From NCBI GenBank assembly GCA_900755685.1, contig CAAEHI010000022.1, positions 1-46,994 of the forward strand: a stretch of 46,994 nt of DNA. The letters run 5' to 3'. The notes below the pieces were generated by a model. That model worked only from the letters and a program-made list of their open reading frames with translations, was not told where the DNA came from and did no database searches. Numbering within the stretch: the stretch's first letter is position 1; each line of letters begins with the position of its first letter. This stretch comes from an uncultured Collinsella sp. (lineage in GTDB: Bacteria > Actinomycetota > Coriobacteriia > Coriobacteriales > Coriobacteriaceae). A program made the translations under genes and the position numbers. Positions 32,939 through 41,953 of this stretch are shown here, one piece after another.

Positions 32939-34216
32939 CTAGTCGAGTCCGGAGAACGAGGGGTATGCGCTCTCGCCGTGTTGACTCGCATCCATGCCCA
33001 GCGCCTCATCGGCCTCGTCCACGCGCAGGCTGCCGTGGAACAGCGCCTTGACCACCGCGGCGATCACCAAGTCGAGCACCAGTACAATAGCGACCGTCAC
33101 CACAATGCCCAAAATCTGCGAGATGAGCAGCGAGACATCGCCCGTGTAGAACAGGCCGCCCTTACCGGTCCACGAGAGCTCCGGCACGCAGAACAGCCCC
33201 GTGAGCACGCCGCCCAGGATGCCGCCGATGCCGTGGCAGCCAAACGCGTCGAGCGCATCGTCGTAGCCAAATTTGGTCTTAAGATGGCTGATGGCCAGGT
33301 AGCAGACGGGAGATACGATCAGGCCCATGACCAGCGCCGCCCACGGCTCGACAAAGCCCGCGCCCGGCGTGACCACCACAAGGCCCGCAACCAGACCGGT
33401 GCTGGCGCCCACCAGCGTGGGGCGACCTGTGTGCACGCGCTCGACGGCAAGCCACGAGACCATGCCCGCCGCGCTGGCCGTCACGGTATTGAGGATGGCA
33501 AGTGCCGCCACGGCGTCGGCCTTGAACTCGCTGCCGCCGTTAAAGCCAAACCAGCCAAACCAAAGCAGGCCGGCTCCCAGCGCCACAAACGGCACGTTAT
33601 GCGGACGGTAGCTCACCATGCCAAAGCCGCGACGACGGCCGAGCATTAAGCAGAGAATCAGGCCCGTAAGACCAGACGAGATGTGCACCACGTCGCCGCC
33701 GGCAAAGTCGAGCGCGCCGATGATATCGCCAATAAAGGAGCCCTCGCCGCCCCAAACCATGTGAGCGAGCGGCGCATAGACCACGAGCAGCCAAATACCC
33801 AGGAAGGCCGTCGTGGCACCGAACTTAACGCGGCCGGCCAGGCTGCCCGTGACGATAGCAGCCGTGATCATGGCAAATGCCATCTGGAAGGCGATGTTGA
33901 TGATCTGAGGGTAGACGACACCGTCCGCAGCATTGCCCTCAGCCGCCTGCAGCACCTGGTTGAGCACCGGCAGGCACAGCAGCTGGTCAAGGCCTCCAAT
34001 AAACGGACTCGAACCGTCGCCGCCATAGGCCAGAGACCAGCCGGCAACAATCCACAGCACACCAACCAGACCAATGGCGCCAAAGCACATGAGCATGGTG
34101 TTGATGACATTTTTGCGCCTGGACAGGCCGCCATAGAAAAACGCCAGACCCGGTGTCATTAAAAACACGAGCATGGTGCAGATGAGCATAAACGTTGTCG
34201 ATCCCGTATCGTACAT
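32939..34216 (-). CDS. amt: ammonium transporter
   Basis: Eleven-segment Amt/MEP/Rh channel for ammonium uptake. The 425 residues contain the N-terminal FFYGGLSRRKNVINTM, the family signature around DFAGGDVVHISSGLTGLI with its conserved pore residues, and the second twin-histidine region DAFGCHGIGGILGG. The C-terminal tail (LRVDEADEALGMDASQHGESA) is the cytosolic segment that contacts P-II. The start at 34216 has AAGGGAG upstream; the longer frame lacks support. It forms a unit with the downstream P-II gene. Confidence 0.97.
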   Translation of the reverse strand: MYDTGSTTFMLICTMLVFLMTPGLAFFYGGLSRRKNVINTMLMCFGAIGLVGVLWIVAGWSLAYGGDGSSPFIGGLDQLLCLPVLNQVLQAAEGNAADGVVYPQIINIAFQMAFAMITAAIVTGSLAGRVKFGATTAFLGIWLLVVYAPLAHMVWGGEGSFIGDIIGALDFAGGDVVHISSGLTGLILCLMLGRRRGFGMVSYRPHNVPFVALGAGLLWFGWFGFNGGSEFKADAVAALAILNTVTASAAGMVSWLAVERVHTGRPTLVGASTGLVAGLVVVTPGAGFVEPWAALVMGLIVSPVCYLAISHLKTKFGYDDALDAFGCHGIGGILGGVLTGLFCVPELSWTGKGGLFYTGDVSLLISQILGIVVTVAIVLVLDLVIAAVVKALFHGSLRVDEADEALGMDASQHGESAYPSFSGLD

Positions 34217-34414
34217 TCGCTCTCCCTTGGTCGCATGAACGTTGTCGGCGCCCATAATGCGGCCGAGGGGCAACTGGTGTAGACCAGATACGGCGTTGTT
34301 AAACGCGGCGTTGTCGAATGGAAACGGCGCCGCAATCTTGGAAACGGCGCGGCAACGGACGCGAAACGAACGGGAAATACGCGAGCAAGGAAGCCGTGAG
34401 CGCGCCCGTCTCGG

Positions 34415-35434
34415 CTAGTGGCGGAACAGCTCGCGGGCTCGGTCGCGGAGATTAGTTGCTCGAATGACGCCTTCGTAGCGATTGATGCGCAGACGCGGGA
34501 AGGCGTTAAAGAAGCGTAGGTCGCGGCGGCTGAGCGACACGCTTGGCACCGGACGGCTCATGCGCTTGCCGGCAAGGCGACGACTGAGCGACGGACGCGG
34601 CATGCTCGGCGCGGCATCGGCCACACGGCGGGCAGCAAGTGCCAGGCCGCGAGCACCATCCGCGATAAACGTCGGCATTGAAGCCTTCTCGCGCAGGGCA
34701 TCGAGCGCGGCGTCACCCAGCTCGGCCAGCCACGCGTTAACGGCACGGCTACGGATGTGCGTTTGTGCCACCGAGTCAATCGTCGATTCGGGAATGCGCT
34801 CGAGCATTGAGTCCGAGGCATCGGCAAGCGACTCGTTGATGCGGTCGGCAAGATCGGCGCGCACGCGCTCCAGCTGATCGGACAGACGCCGCCAGCTCGC
34901 CAGCGAGCACAACGCGTCGACCATCATCGCGACCGCGACGATAAAGGCGGACAACCGCACAATCAGCACCGGCAGACGGCCAAGCAGCCCCAGCAATGCC
35001 GGCTCCACTAAACGGCAAATACACAACGCACCCAAGCCAAACGCGCAGGCCCAGTACAGACAGATGCGTCCGTGCAAGTTAAACGGCAGGTGCGAGTAAT
35101 CCCAAAAGCGAGCGCCCGTTGTTTTTTCCAACAGCACGCCTACGCTGTACTCAATCACGCTGCATACGAGCGCTGCAGCGACAAACTGGCTCGAGGCATC
35201 CGGAATCCCGCGCAACAGCAGCCAGCAGGCAATGCCGCCCACACCATAGATAGGACAACACGGCCCCAGCAAAAAGCCACTGTTGGCAAATCGTCCGTGA
35301 TTGAGCATGGCGCATACTGTCGACTCCCATGCCCAACCGCAAAACCCGTAAAAGGCAAACGAGAGCACCAGTGCCGAGAGTGGGCAGGCGGCAAGCGTCG
35401 CGCCGCAAAACGCAGTATCAATCGCGGTCCCCAC
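34415..35434 (-). CDS. CmpB-type putative ABC-transporter permease family membrane protein
   Basis: The 339-residue protein has a five- or six-segment membrane half with the family motif FYGFCGWAWESTVCAMLNHGRFANSGFLLGP and IEYSVGVLLEKTTGARFWDYS (PF06541-like), followed by a basic, helical cytosolic C-terminal half (about residues 185-339). Despite the family name, no ATPase gene is adjacent and transport is unproven. The start is a GTG with AGAGG upstream, three bases after the stop of the HD-domain gene, so the two are co-transcribed. Confidence 0.82.
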   Translation of the reverse strand: MGTAIDTAFCGATLAACPLSALVLSFAFYGFCGWAWESTVCAMLNHGRFANSGFLLGPCCPIYGVGGIACWLLLRGIPDASSQFVAAALVCSVIEYSVGVLLEKTTGARFWDYSHLPFNLHGRICLYWACAFGLGALCICRLVEPALLGLLGRLPVLIVRLSAFIVAVAMMVDALCSLASWRRLSDQLERVRADLADRINESLADASDSMLERIPESTIDSVAQTHIRSRAVNAWLAELGDAALDALREKASMPTFIADGARGLALAARRVADAAPSMPRPSLSRRLAGKRMSRPVPSVSLSRRDLRFFNAFPRLRINRYEGVIRATNLRDRARELFRH

Positions 35435-35437
35435 CGT

Positions 35438-35974
35438 CTACCCTCTCCTCTTTTCGCTCGATGCTTTACTCGCGCTATCGTCCGTCTCGTCCTTGCGCGG
35501 CAGGCGGCCGGCGACCGTCTCACGCAGAGCACACCATTTATCCGCTAGGCACACAATCCATGCCTCACGACACGTCGGCGGCACCAGCACCAGCGGAAAC
35601 ATATGCCGCACGATAATATTCCGCTCGCGCGGCGTCAGCTCAAAATCTTCTTCCGCACGCGCCAGGGCAAAAAACGGGTGGCGAAAGCCATGCAGCCGAT
35701 GGCTTGGGTCGGAATCGTGCCAATCGTAGAGAAAGTAATCGTGCAACAGGGCCCCGCGCAGCAGCGAGGCACGGTCGACCGAAATGCCAGCACGGCCCAA
35801 GTGCTCGGCAAAGGACAGACTCGCGCGCGCTACCGAAGTCACATGTGCATACACCGTCACATCGCCATGCTGGATAAACTCGCGCGTCAGGTCCAGACGG
35901 CCCGCCTGTGCCAGTTGACGGGCAGCATGGTCTACTTCGCGCGCGATTTTCTCGGCACGAACGGTATCGGACAT
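35438..35974 (-). CDS. HD-domain metal-dependent phosphohydrolase-like protein
   Basis: The 178 residues contain HVTSVARASLSFAE, the metal-binding LLHDYFLYDWHD (HD pair), FRHPFFALARA and RNIIVRHMFPL, which together fit an HD hydrolase of the small bacterial type. Substrate unknown. The start at 35974 has AAGGAGG four bases upstream; 24 extra codons upstream are unsupported. First gene of a two-gene operon with the CmpB-type protein and divergent from the Dxs-like gene. Confidence 0.85.
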   Translation of the reverse strand: MSDTVRAEKIAREVDHAARQLAQAGRLDLTREFIQHGDVTVYAHVTSVARASLSFAEHLGRAGISVDRASLLRGALLHDYFLYDWHDSDPSHRLHGFRHPFFALARAEEDFELTPRERNIIVRHMFPLVLVPPTCREAWIVCLADKWCALRETVAGRLPRKDETDDSASKASSEKRRG

Positions 35975-36202
35975 GCTGCCTCCTTCCAGCGGCTCACGGC
36001 GGCAAGCCACGGCCTGCGCACAATCGATAAAAACATCATGGAACACATCAGTATGGCATCGGACAAAACGTTTTGCCCCACCAGTTGGCGAATTACCGCG
36101 CCGCCGTCACATATCAAACGCCAAAATGTGCGAGACTGTCTTGTGCAATTGTGCCGGCCGAAGGAGCGCCGGCGCTCGATTCGCATGGAGTAACCCACAA
36201 CG

Positions 36203-37984
36203 ATGCTGCTTACGCAAACGACAACGCCCGAGGACGTCAAGGCTCTTAATCGTGCCGAGCTCCCGCAGCTCTGCGACGAGATTCGCCACGCCATCCTCGA
36301 AAGCTCCGCCGCTGTCGGCGGACACGTTGCCCCCAACTTGGGCGTCGTTGAGCTTACGGTTGCGCTTCATCGCGTGTTTAACTCCCCCATCGACAAGATT
36401 GTCTTTGACGTTTCGCACCAGACCTACGCCCACAAGGCGCTGACGGGGCGCGCGTACACTTATATCGATCCGGAGCGCTTTGGCGAGGCCTCTGGCTTTG
36501 CCAATCCCGACGAGTCCGAGCACGACCTGTTCGCCATGGGCCACACCTCCACATCGGTGAGCCTGGGCTGCGGCTTGGCACACGCCCGCGATCTGGCGGG
36601 CGACAGCTACAACGTCATCACCATCATTGGCGACGGCTCGCTTTCGGGCGGCTTGGCGTTTGAGGGCTTCAACAATGCCGCCGAACTCGACAGCAACCTG
36701 ATCATCATCGTCAACGATAACGACCAGTCCATCGCCGAGAACCACGGTGGCCTCTATCGCAATCTGGCCGAGCTGCGCACCAGCAACGGCACCTGTGAGC
36801 GCAACGTTTTCCGCGCGATGGGACTCGACTACCGTTATTTGGACGCCGGCAACGACGTGTTGGCCCTGGTCGACACGCTGCAGGAACTGCGCAATATCGA
36901 TCATCCCATCGTGCTGCACGTCTCCACCGCCAAGGGCAAGGGCTTTGAGCCGGCCCAGAGCGACCCCGAACGCTGGCACCACGTGGGTCCGTTTGACATG
37001 GCGACTGGGCGCAAGCTCTGCCCGGGCCATCCGAGCGAGCCCGCGCCGCGCACCTATGCTGACATTACGGGCGAGGCGCTCAGCGCCGCCATCGAGCGCG
37101 ATCCACAGGTCGTTGGCATCACGGCCGCCACGCCCTACATTATGGGCTTTACACCCGAGCTTCGCGCTGCCGCCGGCAAACAGTTTGTCGACGTGGGTAT
37201 TGCCGAGGAGCACGCCGTGACCTTTGCCACCGCGCTTGCGCGCTCGGGCGCCAAGCCAGTCTTTGGTGTGTACGGTACGTTTTTGCAGCGCGCCTACGAC
37301 GAGCTGTGGCACGACCTGTGCCTCAACGACGCCCCCGCAACCATTTTGGTGTTTGGTGCGTCAATCTTTGGCACCACGTCCGAGACGCATCTTTCGTTCT
37401 TTGATATTTCCATGCTGGGCGGTCTTCCCAACATGCACTACTTGGCGCCGGCCTGCATGGAGGAATATCTGTCCATGCTGAGCTGGTCGCTCGACCACCG
37501 CGAGCATCCCGTGGCAATCCGCGTACCGGGCATCGGCCTGGTAAGCCGCCCCGACCTTGCGCCCGCCGAAGACACCGACTACAGCGCCGTTCGCTACAAC
37601 GTGGTGCGTCAGGGCCGCGACGTTGCCGTGCTCGCGCTTGGCGATTTCTTTGAGCTGGGTGAGCGCGTGGCAAACCGTCTGACTGCCGAGTACGGCATCG
37701 AGGCCACGCTCGTCAACCCGCGCTTTGCGACCGAGCTCGACCGCGAGTTCCTCGACAGTCTTGCCGCCGAGCATCGCGTTGTCGTCACCCTCGAGGACGG
37801 CATCTTGGACGGCGGCTGGGGCGAGCGTGTGGCATGCTATCTGGCATGCACGCCGTTGCGCACGCGCACCTTTGGCATCGCCAAGGGCTTTCCCGACCGC
37901 TACGATCCCAACGAACTGCTCGCGCAGAACGGCATGACGGTCGAGAACATGGCCGCCGAAGCCGTAAGGCTACTCAACGAGTAA
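36203..37984 (+). CDS. 1-deoxy-D-xylulose-5-phosphate synthase-like enzyme
   Basis: Thiamine-diphosphate enzyme; canonical Dxs makes DXP from pyruvate and glyceraldehyde 3-phosphate for isoprenoids, thiamine and pyridoxal. The 593 residues keep the whole transketolase-like layout: FDVSHQTYAHKALTGR, the ThDP motif GDGSLSGGLAFEGFNN...VNDND, the catalytic Glu in VGIAEEHAVTFATALA and the C-terminal domain. Several near-invariant Dxs stretches differ: GDGALTGGMA reads GDGSLSGGLA, WDVGHQAYPHK reads FDVSHQTYAHK, and the length is about 30 short. It may be a divergent Dxs or a paralogue with another substrate. The ribosome-binding site (GGAG, 14 bases upstream) is weak. Confidence 0.85.
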   Translation: MLLTQTTTPEDVKALNRAELPQLCDEIRHAILESSAAVGGHVAPNLGVVELTVALHRVFNSPIDKIVFDVSHQTYAHKALTGRAYTYIDPERFGEASGFANPDESEHDLFAMGHTSTSVSLGCGLAHARDLAGDSYNVITIIGDGSLSGGLAFEGFNNAAELDSNLIIIVNDNDQSIAENHGGLYRNLAELRTSNGTCERNVFRAMGLDYRYLDAGNDVLALVDTLQELRNIDHPIVLHVSTAKGKGFEPAQSDPERWHHVGPFDMATGRKLCPGHPSEPAPRTYADITGEALSAAIERDPQVVGITAATPYIMGFTPELRAAAGKQFVDVGIAEEHAVTFATALARSGAKPVFGVYGTFLQRAYDELWHDLCLNDAPATILVFGASIFGTTSETHLSFFDISMLGGLPNMHYLAPACMEEYLSMLSWSLDHREHPVAIRVPGIGLVSRPDLAPAEDTDYSAVRYNVVRQGRDVAVLALGDFFELGERVANRLTAEYGIEATLVNPRFATELDREFLDSLAAEHRVVVTLEDGILDGGWGERVACYLACTPLRTRTFGIAKGFPDRYDPNELLAQNGMTVENMAAEAVRLLNE

Positions 37985-37985
37985 G

Positions 37986-38028
37986 AAAACCTCCGCAAGG
38001 AAAGCATCCCTGCGGAGGTTTTTATTTT
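37986..38028 (+). terminator. rho-independent terminator of the Dxs-like gene
   Basis: AACCTCCGCA (37988-37997) pairs with TGCGGAGGTT (38011-38020), followed by TTTATTTT; two bases after the stop codon. Confidence 0.9.
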
Positions 38029-38040
38029 CCCAACTCAATT

Positions 38041-38260
38041 ATCTCGATCTGTAACATCTAGAGCCCGAATTCCCGTCTAACTGTTACAGATCTAGACAAG
38101 ACGTCTTAGTCCCTGACCTTTGTCTCAATCTGTAACAGATAGAGACCTTTTGGCCGTCCAGATGTTACAGATTGAGACATTCGAATTCCCCTGAAGAGAA
38201 AATCTCGATCTGTAACAGTTAGAACCCATTTCCTCGTCTACCTGTTACAGATTGAGACAA
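38041..38260. repeat. three tandem palindromic units, 80-81 bp period
   Basis: Unit 1 is 38041-38097 (stem 38046-38056 with 38082-38092), unit 2 is 38121-38179 (perfect 17-bp stem 38121-38137 with 38163-38179), and unit 3 is 38203-38257 (16-bp stem with one wobble). The ATCTGTAAC core occurs at 38047, 38128 and 38208. Arms follow TCTCAATCTGTAACA and its complement; loops of 23-25 bases and spacers of about 23 bases are unrelated. Not CRISPR: the repeats are hairpins with diverged loops and only two spacers. Confidence 0.85.
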
Positions 38261-38291
38261 AGCAGCGAGGCAGGCCGTCACATCTGCAAGA

Positions 38292-38326
38292 ACCACCACA
38301 AAGGTGCCTGTCCCTTTTTGGTAGGT
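38292..38326 (-). repeat. GGGACAGG-type element F, mixed arms
   Basis: The left arm equals that of hairpin C (ACCACCACAAAGGTGCCTG and four more bases), while the right half, TGTCCCTTTTTGGTAGGT, nearly equals element A. The arms therefore pair imperfectly. It lies between the hairpin array and the ABC importer promoter. Confidence 0.65.
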
Positions 38327-38368
38327 ACAATAACCCATAAGGTAGGTATGTTTCTGAGTTATTTCGTG

Positions 38369-38398
38369 TTGACCCATTTGAGCGCGATAGGGTATAAC
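38369..38398 (+). promoter_or_regulatory. promoter of the amino-acid ABC importer operon
   Basis: TTGACC at 38369-38374 and TATAAC at 38393-38398 with 18 bp between, 43 bp upstream of the first gene. Good sigma-70-type match. Confidence 0.7.
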
Positions 38399-38441
38399 TC
38401 TACTCAACCGCTAGGGATTTTATTGAGAAAGGTGTTCTACC

Positions 38442-39437
38442 ATGAGCAAGAACCTCTCCCAGCAGGTCGTTCTCGACCGCCGCGGCTTTGTCGCCGCTAC
38501 CTTCGCAACCGTCGCCGGCCTTGGTCTTGCCGGCTGCTCCGACACCAGCGCCGAGGCCGACAAGGGTTCCGCCGCCGGCTCCTCCAAGGGCTCCGAAGAT
38601 ACCGAGGCTTCCACCACGCTCGACGCCCAGGCGTTCGACAAGCTCGTCGACAACGGCCCCAAGGCCGATGACGATGCCATCGCCGCCAGCACCTGGGCGG
38701 CGGCCGTCAAGGACGCCGGCGTCTTTAAGATCGGTGGCGTTCAGACCTCCACGCTCTTCTCCCTCCTCAACGAGAAAGACGGTCAGACCCGCGGCTTCGA
38801 CGCCGGTATCGCACAGCTCCTGTCCAACTACATTCTGGGCGAGAACAAGGTCGAGATCACCCAGGTGACCTCGGACACGCGTGAGTCCGTCCTGCAGAAC
38901 GGCCAGGTCGACGCCGTCTTCGCCACCTACACCATTACCGATGAGCGCAAGAAACTCGTCTCCTTTGCCGGTCCCTACTACTACACCCAGCAGGCCATCC
39001 TGGTGCTCGCCGATAACGACGACATCAAGAGCGTCGACGACCTGGCCGACAAGAACGTCGCCGTCCAGTCCGGCTCCAACGGCCCCGCTATCCTGGAGGA
39101 GGTCGCCCCCAAGGCCAGCCAGCAGGAGTTCAAGACCGACGAGGAGGCCCGTCAGGCACTCCAGCAGGGCCGCGTCGACGCCTACGTCATCGACAACAAC
39201 ATGCAGCAGAGCGCCCTGGTCCGCGAGCCGGGCAAGTACAAGATCGCCGGCAAGCCCTTTGGCAACAAGGAGCCCTACGGCATCGGTCTGCCGCTCGATT
39301 CCGACGGCGTCGCTTTCGTTAACGACTTCCTCAAGAAGATCGAAGACGACGGCACCTGGACCGAGCTGTGGCAGATTTGCATTGGCGACCGCACCGGCGA
39401 CACCAATGTCCCCGAGCTGCCTGAGGTTGGCGCCTAG
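38442..39437 (+). CDS. amino-acid ABC transporter substrate-binding lipoprotein (family 3)
   Basis: Extracellular receptor of a polar-amino-acid importer. The 331-residue precursor has a signal sequence with a twin arginine (DRRGFVAATFATVAGLGLAGC) ending in a lipobox, so Cys32 is the likely lipidated residue. An acidic, Ser-rich linker follows, then a family 3 binding fold (FKIGGVQTSTLFSLLNEKDG, RGFDAGIAQLLSNYIL, TDERKKLVSFAGPYYYTQQAILV, KSVDDLADKNVAVQSGS). It resembles glutamate receptors of GluB type, but ligand choice is inference. AAAGGTG precedes the start. A terminator-like hairpin separates it from the permease genes, which would raise its expression over theirs. Confidence 0.92.
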   Translation: MSKNLSQQVVLDRRGFVAATFATVAGLGLAGCSDTSAEADKGSAAGSSKGSEDTEASTTLDAQAFDKLVDNGPKADDDAIAASTWAAAVKDAGVFKIGGVQTSTLFSLLNEKDGQTRGFDAGIAQLLSNYILGENKVEITQVTSDTRESVLQNGQVDAVFATYTITDERKKLVSFAGPYYYTQQAILVLADNDDIKSVDDLADKNVAVQSGSNGPAILEEVAPKASQQEFKTDEEARQALQQGRVDAYVIDNNMQQSALVREPGKYKIAGKPFGNKEPYGIGLPLDSDGVAFVNDFLKKIEDDGTWTELWQICIGDRTGDTNVPELPEVGA

Positions 39438-39525
39438 GCACCGAGCCTCGCTGTGGCCGCTGCGAAACCATACGGAAACGCACGATGCGCTTTATTGCGC
39501 TAAACTGTTTCCTCACTGAGTTGTC

Positions 39526-39555
39526 GGGGCTTCCGTACACACGGAAGCCCCTTTC
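39526..39555 (+). terminator. hairpin between the binding-protein and permease genes
   Basis: Perfect 11-bp arms GGGGCTTCCGT and complement around ACAC, followed by TTTCCTT. Being inside an operon, it probably attenuates rather than stops transcription. Confidence 0.75.
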
Positions 39556-39575
39556 CTTACCGGCGGGAGGTCCGC

Positions 39576-40235
39576 ATGAGTCTCTTTGAGCTCTGGTCGC
39601 TCTATGGCCAGAACTATATCGACGCGCTGTTTGCTACCTGGGGCATGACACTCGAATCGTTTGCCATCGCCATGGTGCTGGCCGTCGCCATCACGGTGAT
39701 GCGCGTGTCGCCGCTCAAGCCGCTGCGCGTCTTTGGTGACCTGTATGTTCAGGTCTTCCGTAACATCCCCGGCATCGCACTGCTCATCATCGTCGTCTAT
39801 GCGCTGCCGCCACTCAAGGTTGTGCTGCCTTATCGCACCTGTGTCATCGTCGCCACGGTCCTTTTGGGCTCGGCCTTTGGCTCCGAAAACTTTATGAGCG
39901 GCATCAACACCGTCGGCGTCGGCCAGGTCGAAGCCGCCCGCTCGCTCGGCATGAGCTTCAGCCGTATCCTCGCCAAGATCGTGATTCCGCAGGCACTGCG
40001 CTCAAGCGTGCTGCCCATGACGAACCTCTTTATCGCCGTCATGCTCACCACCGCGCTCGGCAGCCAGGTGCCGCTTAAACCGCAGGAGCTCACCGGCGTG
40101 GTGAGCTATATCAACACGCGCTCACTTGGCGGCGTCGCCGCGTTCTTTATCTCGGCGCTCGGCTACCTGGGCACGGCCTTTGTGGTGAGCCACATTGGCA
40201 ACTACATCGATAAGAAGGTGAGGATCCTCCGATGA
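39576..40235 (+). CDS. amino-acid ABC transporter permease (GluC-like)
   Basis: Membrane subunit of the importer. The 219 residues have about five membrane segments, the His/Glu/Gln-TM family start (YIDALFATWGMTLESFAIAM), the VQVFRNIPGIALLIIVVY segment, and the EAARSLGMSFSRILAKIVIPQALR loop that docks onto the ATPase. GGGAGG precedes the start. The stop overlaps the next permease start in ATGA, so the two are translationally coupled and probably form a heterodimer. Confidence 0.93.
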   Translation: MSLFELWSLYGQNYIDALFATWGMTLESFAIAMVLAVAITVMRVSPLKPLRVFGDLYVQVFRNIPGIALLIIVVYALPPLKVVLPYRTCVIVATVLLGSAFGSENFMSGINTVGVGQVEAARSLGMSFSRILAKIVIPQALRSSVLPMTNLFIAVMLTTALGSQVPLKPQELTGVVSYINTRSLGGVAAFFISALGYLGTAFVVSHIGNYIDKKVRILR

Positions 40236-41065
40236 GCAAGCATTCCTCCCCTGCACTTACCATGCGCGATGCGCTCTACGAGGCTCCCGGCCCCAAGATG
40301 CGCGCCAAGATCCGCATCGGCACCGCCATTTCGCTCGTTGCCGTGGCCGCGCTCATCGCTCTGGTCCTGCAGCGCTTTTATGTGACCGGTCAGCTTTCAG
40401 TCCACTACTGGTATTTCTTTACGCACCTCACCACCTGGAAGTTCCTGCTTGCCGGCTTTGAGGGCACCGTTAAAGTTGCACTCACCGCCGGCGTCATTGC
40501 ACTGGTACTGGGCTTAGCCCTTATGCTCGGCCGTACCAGCGGCATCAAGCCGTTACAGCTGGTCTGCCGTGTGCTCACCGATTTCTTCCGCGGCGTGCCG
40601 AGCCTGCTGTTCATATACTTCTTCTTTTTGGTGCTGCCCCAGTACAAGATCGCGCTACCGTCATTTTGGATGCTCACACTGCCTGTCGCGCTCGCTGCGG
40701 CCGGCGTACTTGCCGAGATCTTCCGCGCCGGCGTCAACGCCGTACCGCGCGGGCAGGTCGAGGCGGCCCAGGCGCTCGGTCTCTCCAAGGCTAAAATCAC
40801 CTTTAAAATCGTATTGCCCCAGGCGATTCGGTTTATTATCCCGTCGTTGATTTCTCAGCTCGTAGTCGTGGTCAAGGACACCACCGTCGCCTACGTGGTG
40901 AGCTATCCCGACCTGATGCAAAATGCCCGCGTGCTCATTACCAACTACGACGCTCTCGTGTCGGTCTACCTGGTAATCGCGGTCATCTACATCCTCATCA
41001 ACGTCGCGATCAACAAGGCCGCTGTCTATGTTTCGCACAAGACCGGCGCGACCATCATCCGCTAA
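40232..41065 (+). CDS. amino-acid ABC transporter permease (GluD-like)
   Basis: Second membrane subunit. The 277 residues have a longer cytosolic N-terminus (about 30 residues) and a first membrane segment ahead of the usual core, then FEGTVKVALTAGVIALVLGLAL, FRGVPSLLFIYFFFLVLP and the ATPase-docking EAAQALGLSKAKITFKIVLPQAIR. It overlaps the previous gene by four bases. The extra N-terminal segment distinguishes it from its partner, as in GluC/GluD pairs. Confidence 0.93.
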   Translation: MSKHSSPALTMRDALYEAPGPKMRAKIRIGTAISLVAVAALIALVLQRFYVTGQLSVHYWYFFTHLTTWKFLLAGFEGTVKVALTAGVIALVLGLALMLGRTSGIKPLQLVCRVLTDFFRGVPSLLFIYFFFLVLPQYKIALPSFWMLTLPVALAAAGVLAEIFRAGVNAVPRGQVEAAQALGLSKAKITFKIVLPQAIRFIIPSLISQLVVVVKDTTVAYVVSYPDLMQNARVLITNYDALVSVYLVIAVIYILINVAINKAAVYVSHKTGATIIR

Positions 41066-41101
41066 CGCTTTACCATTTCGAGTCATAAGGAGCCGAGCAC
41101 C

Positions 41102-41866
<765 letters not shown>

Positions 41867-41876
41867 CCCAATTGCC

Positions 41877-41913
41877 GCGCGGGGCAAATTCATCACCAGC
41901 GTTTGCCCCGCGC
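41877..41913 (+). terminator. hairpin after the importer operon
   Basis: Perfect 12-bp arms GCGCGGGGCAAA and complement, 11 bases after the ATPase stop; no T-run. It may only partly separate the importer from the hydrolase that follows. Confidence 0.55.
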
Positions 41914-41953
41914 ACCCCTGTGCCATGTCCACCCGGATTCGAAAGCAACACCT

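Noticed and set aside
38041..38260. CRISPR-like array
   Set aside because: The units are diverged palindromes with differing loops, spacers are only two, and no cas genes are present.
38219..38407. 62-residue minus-strand ORF over the hairpin array
   Set aside because: It crosses hairpin 3, element F and the importer promoter, and has no ribosome-binding site or recognisable product.
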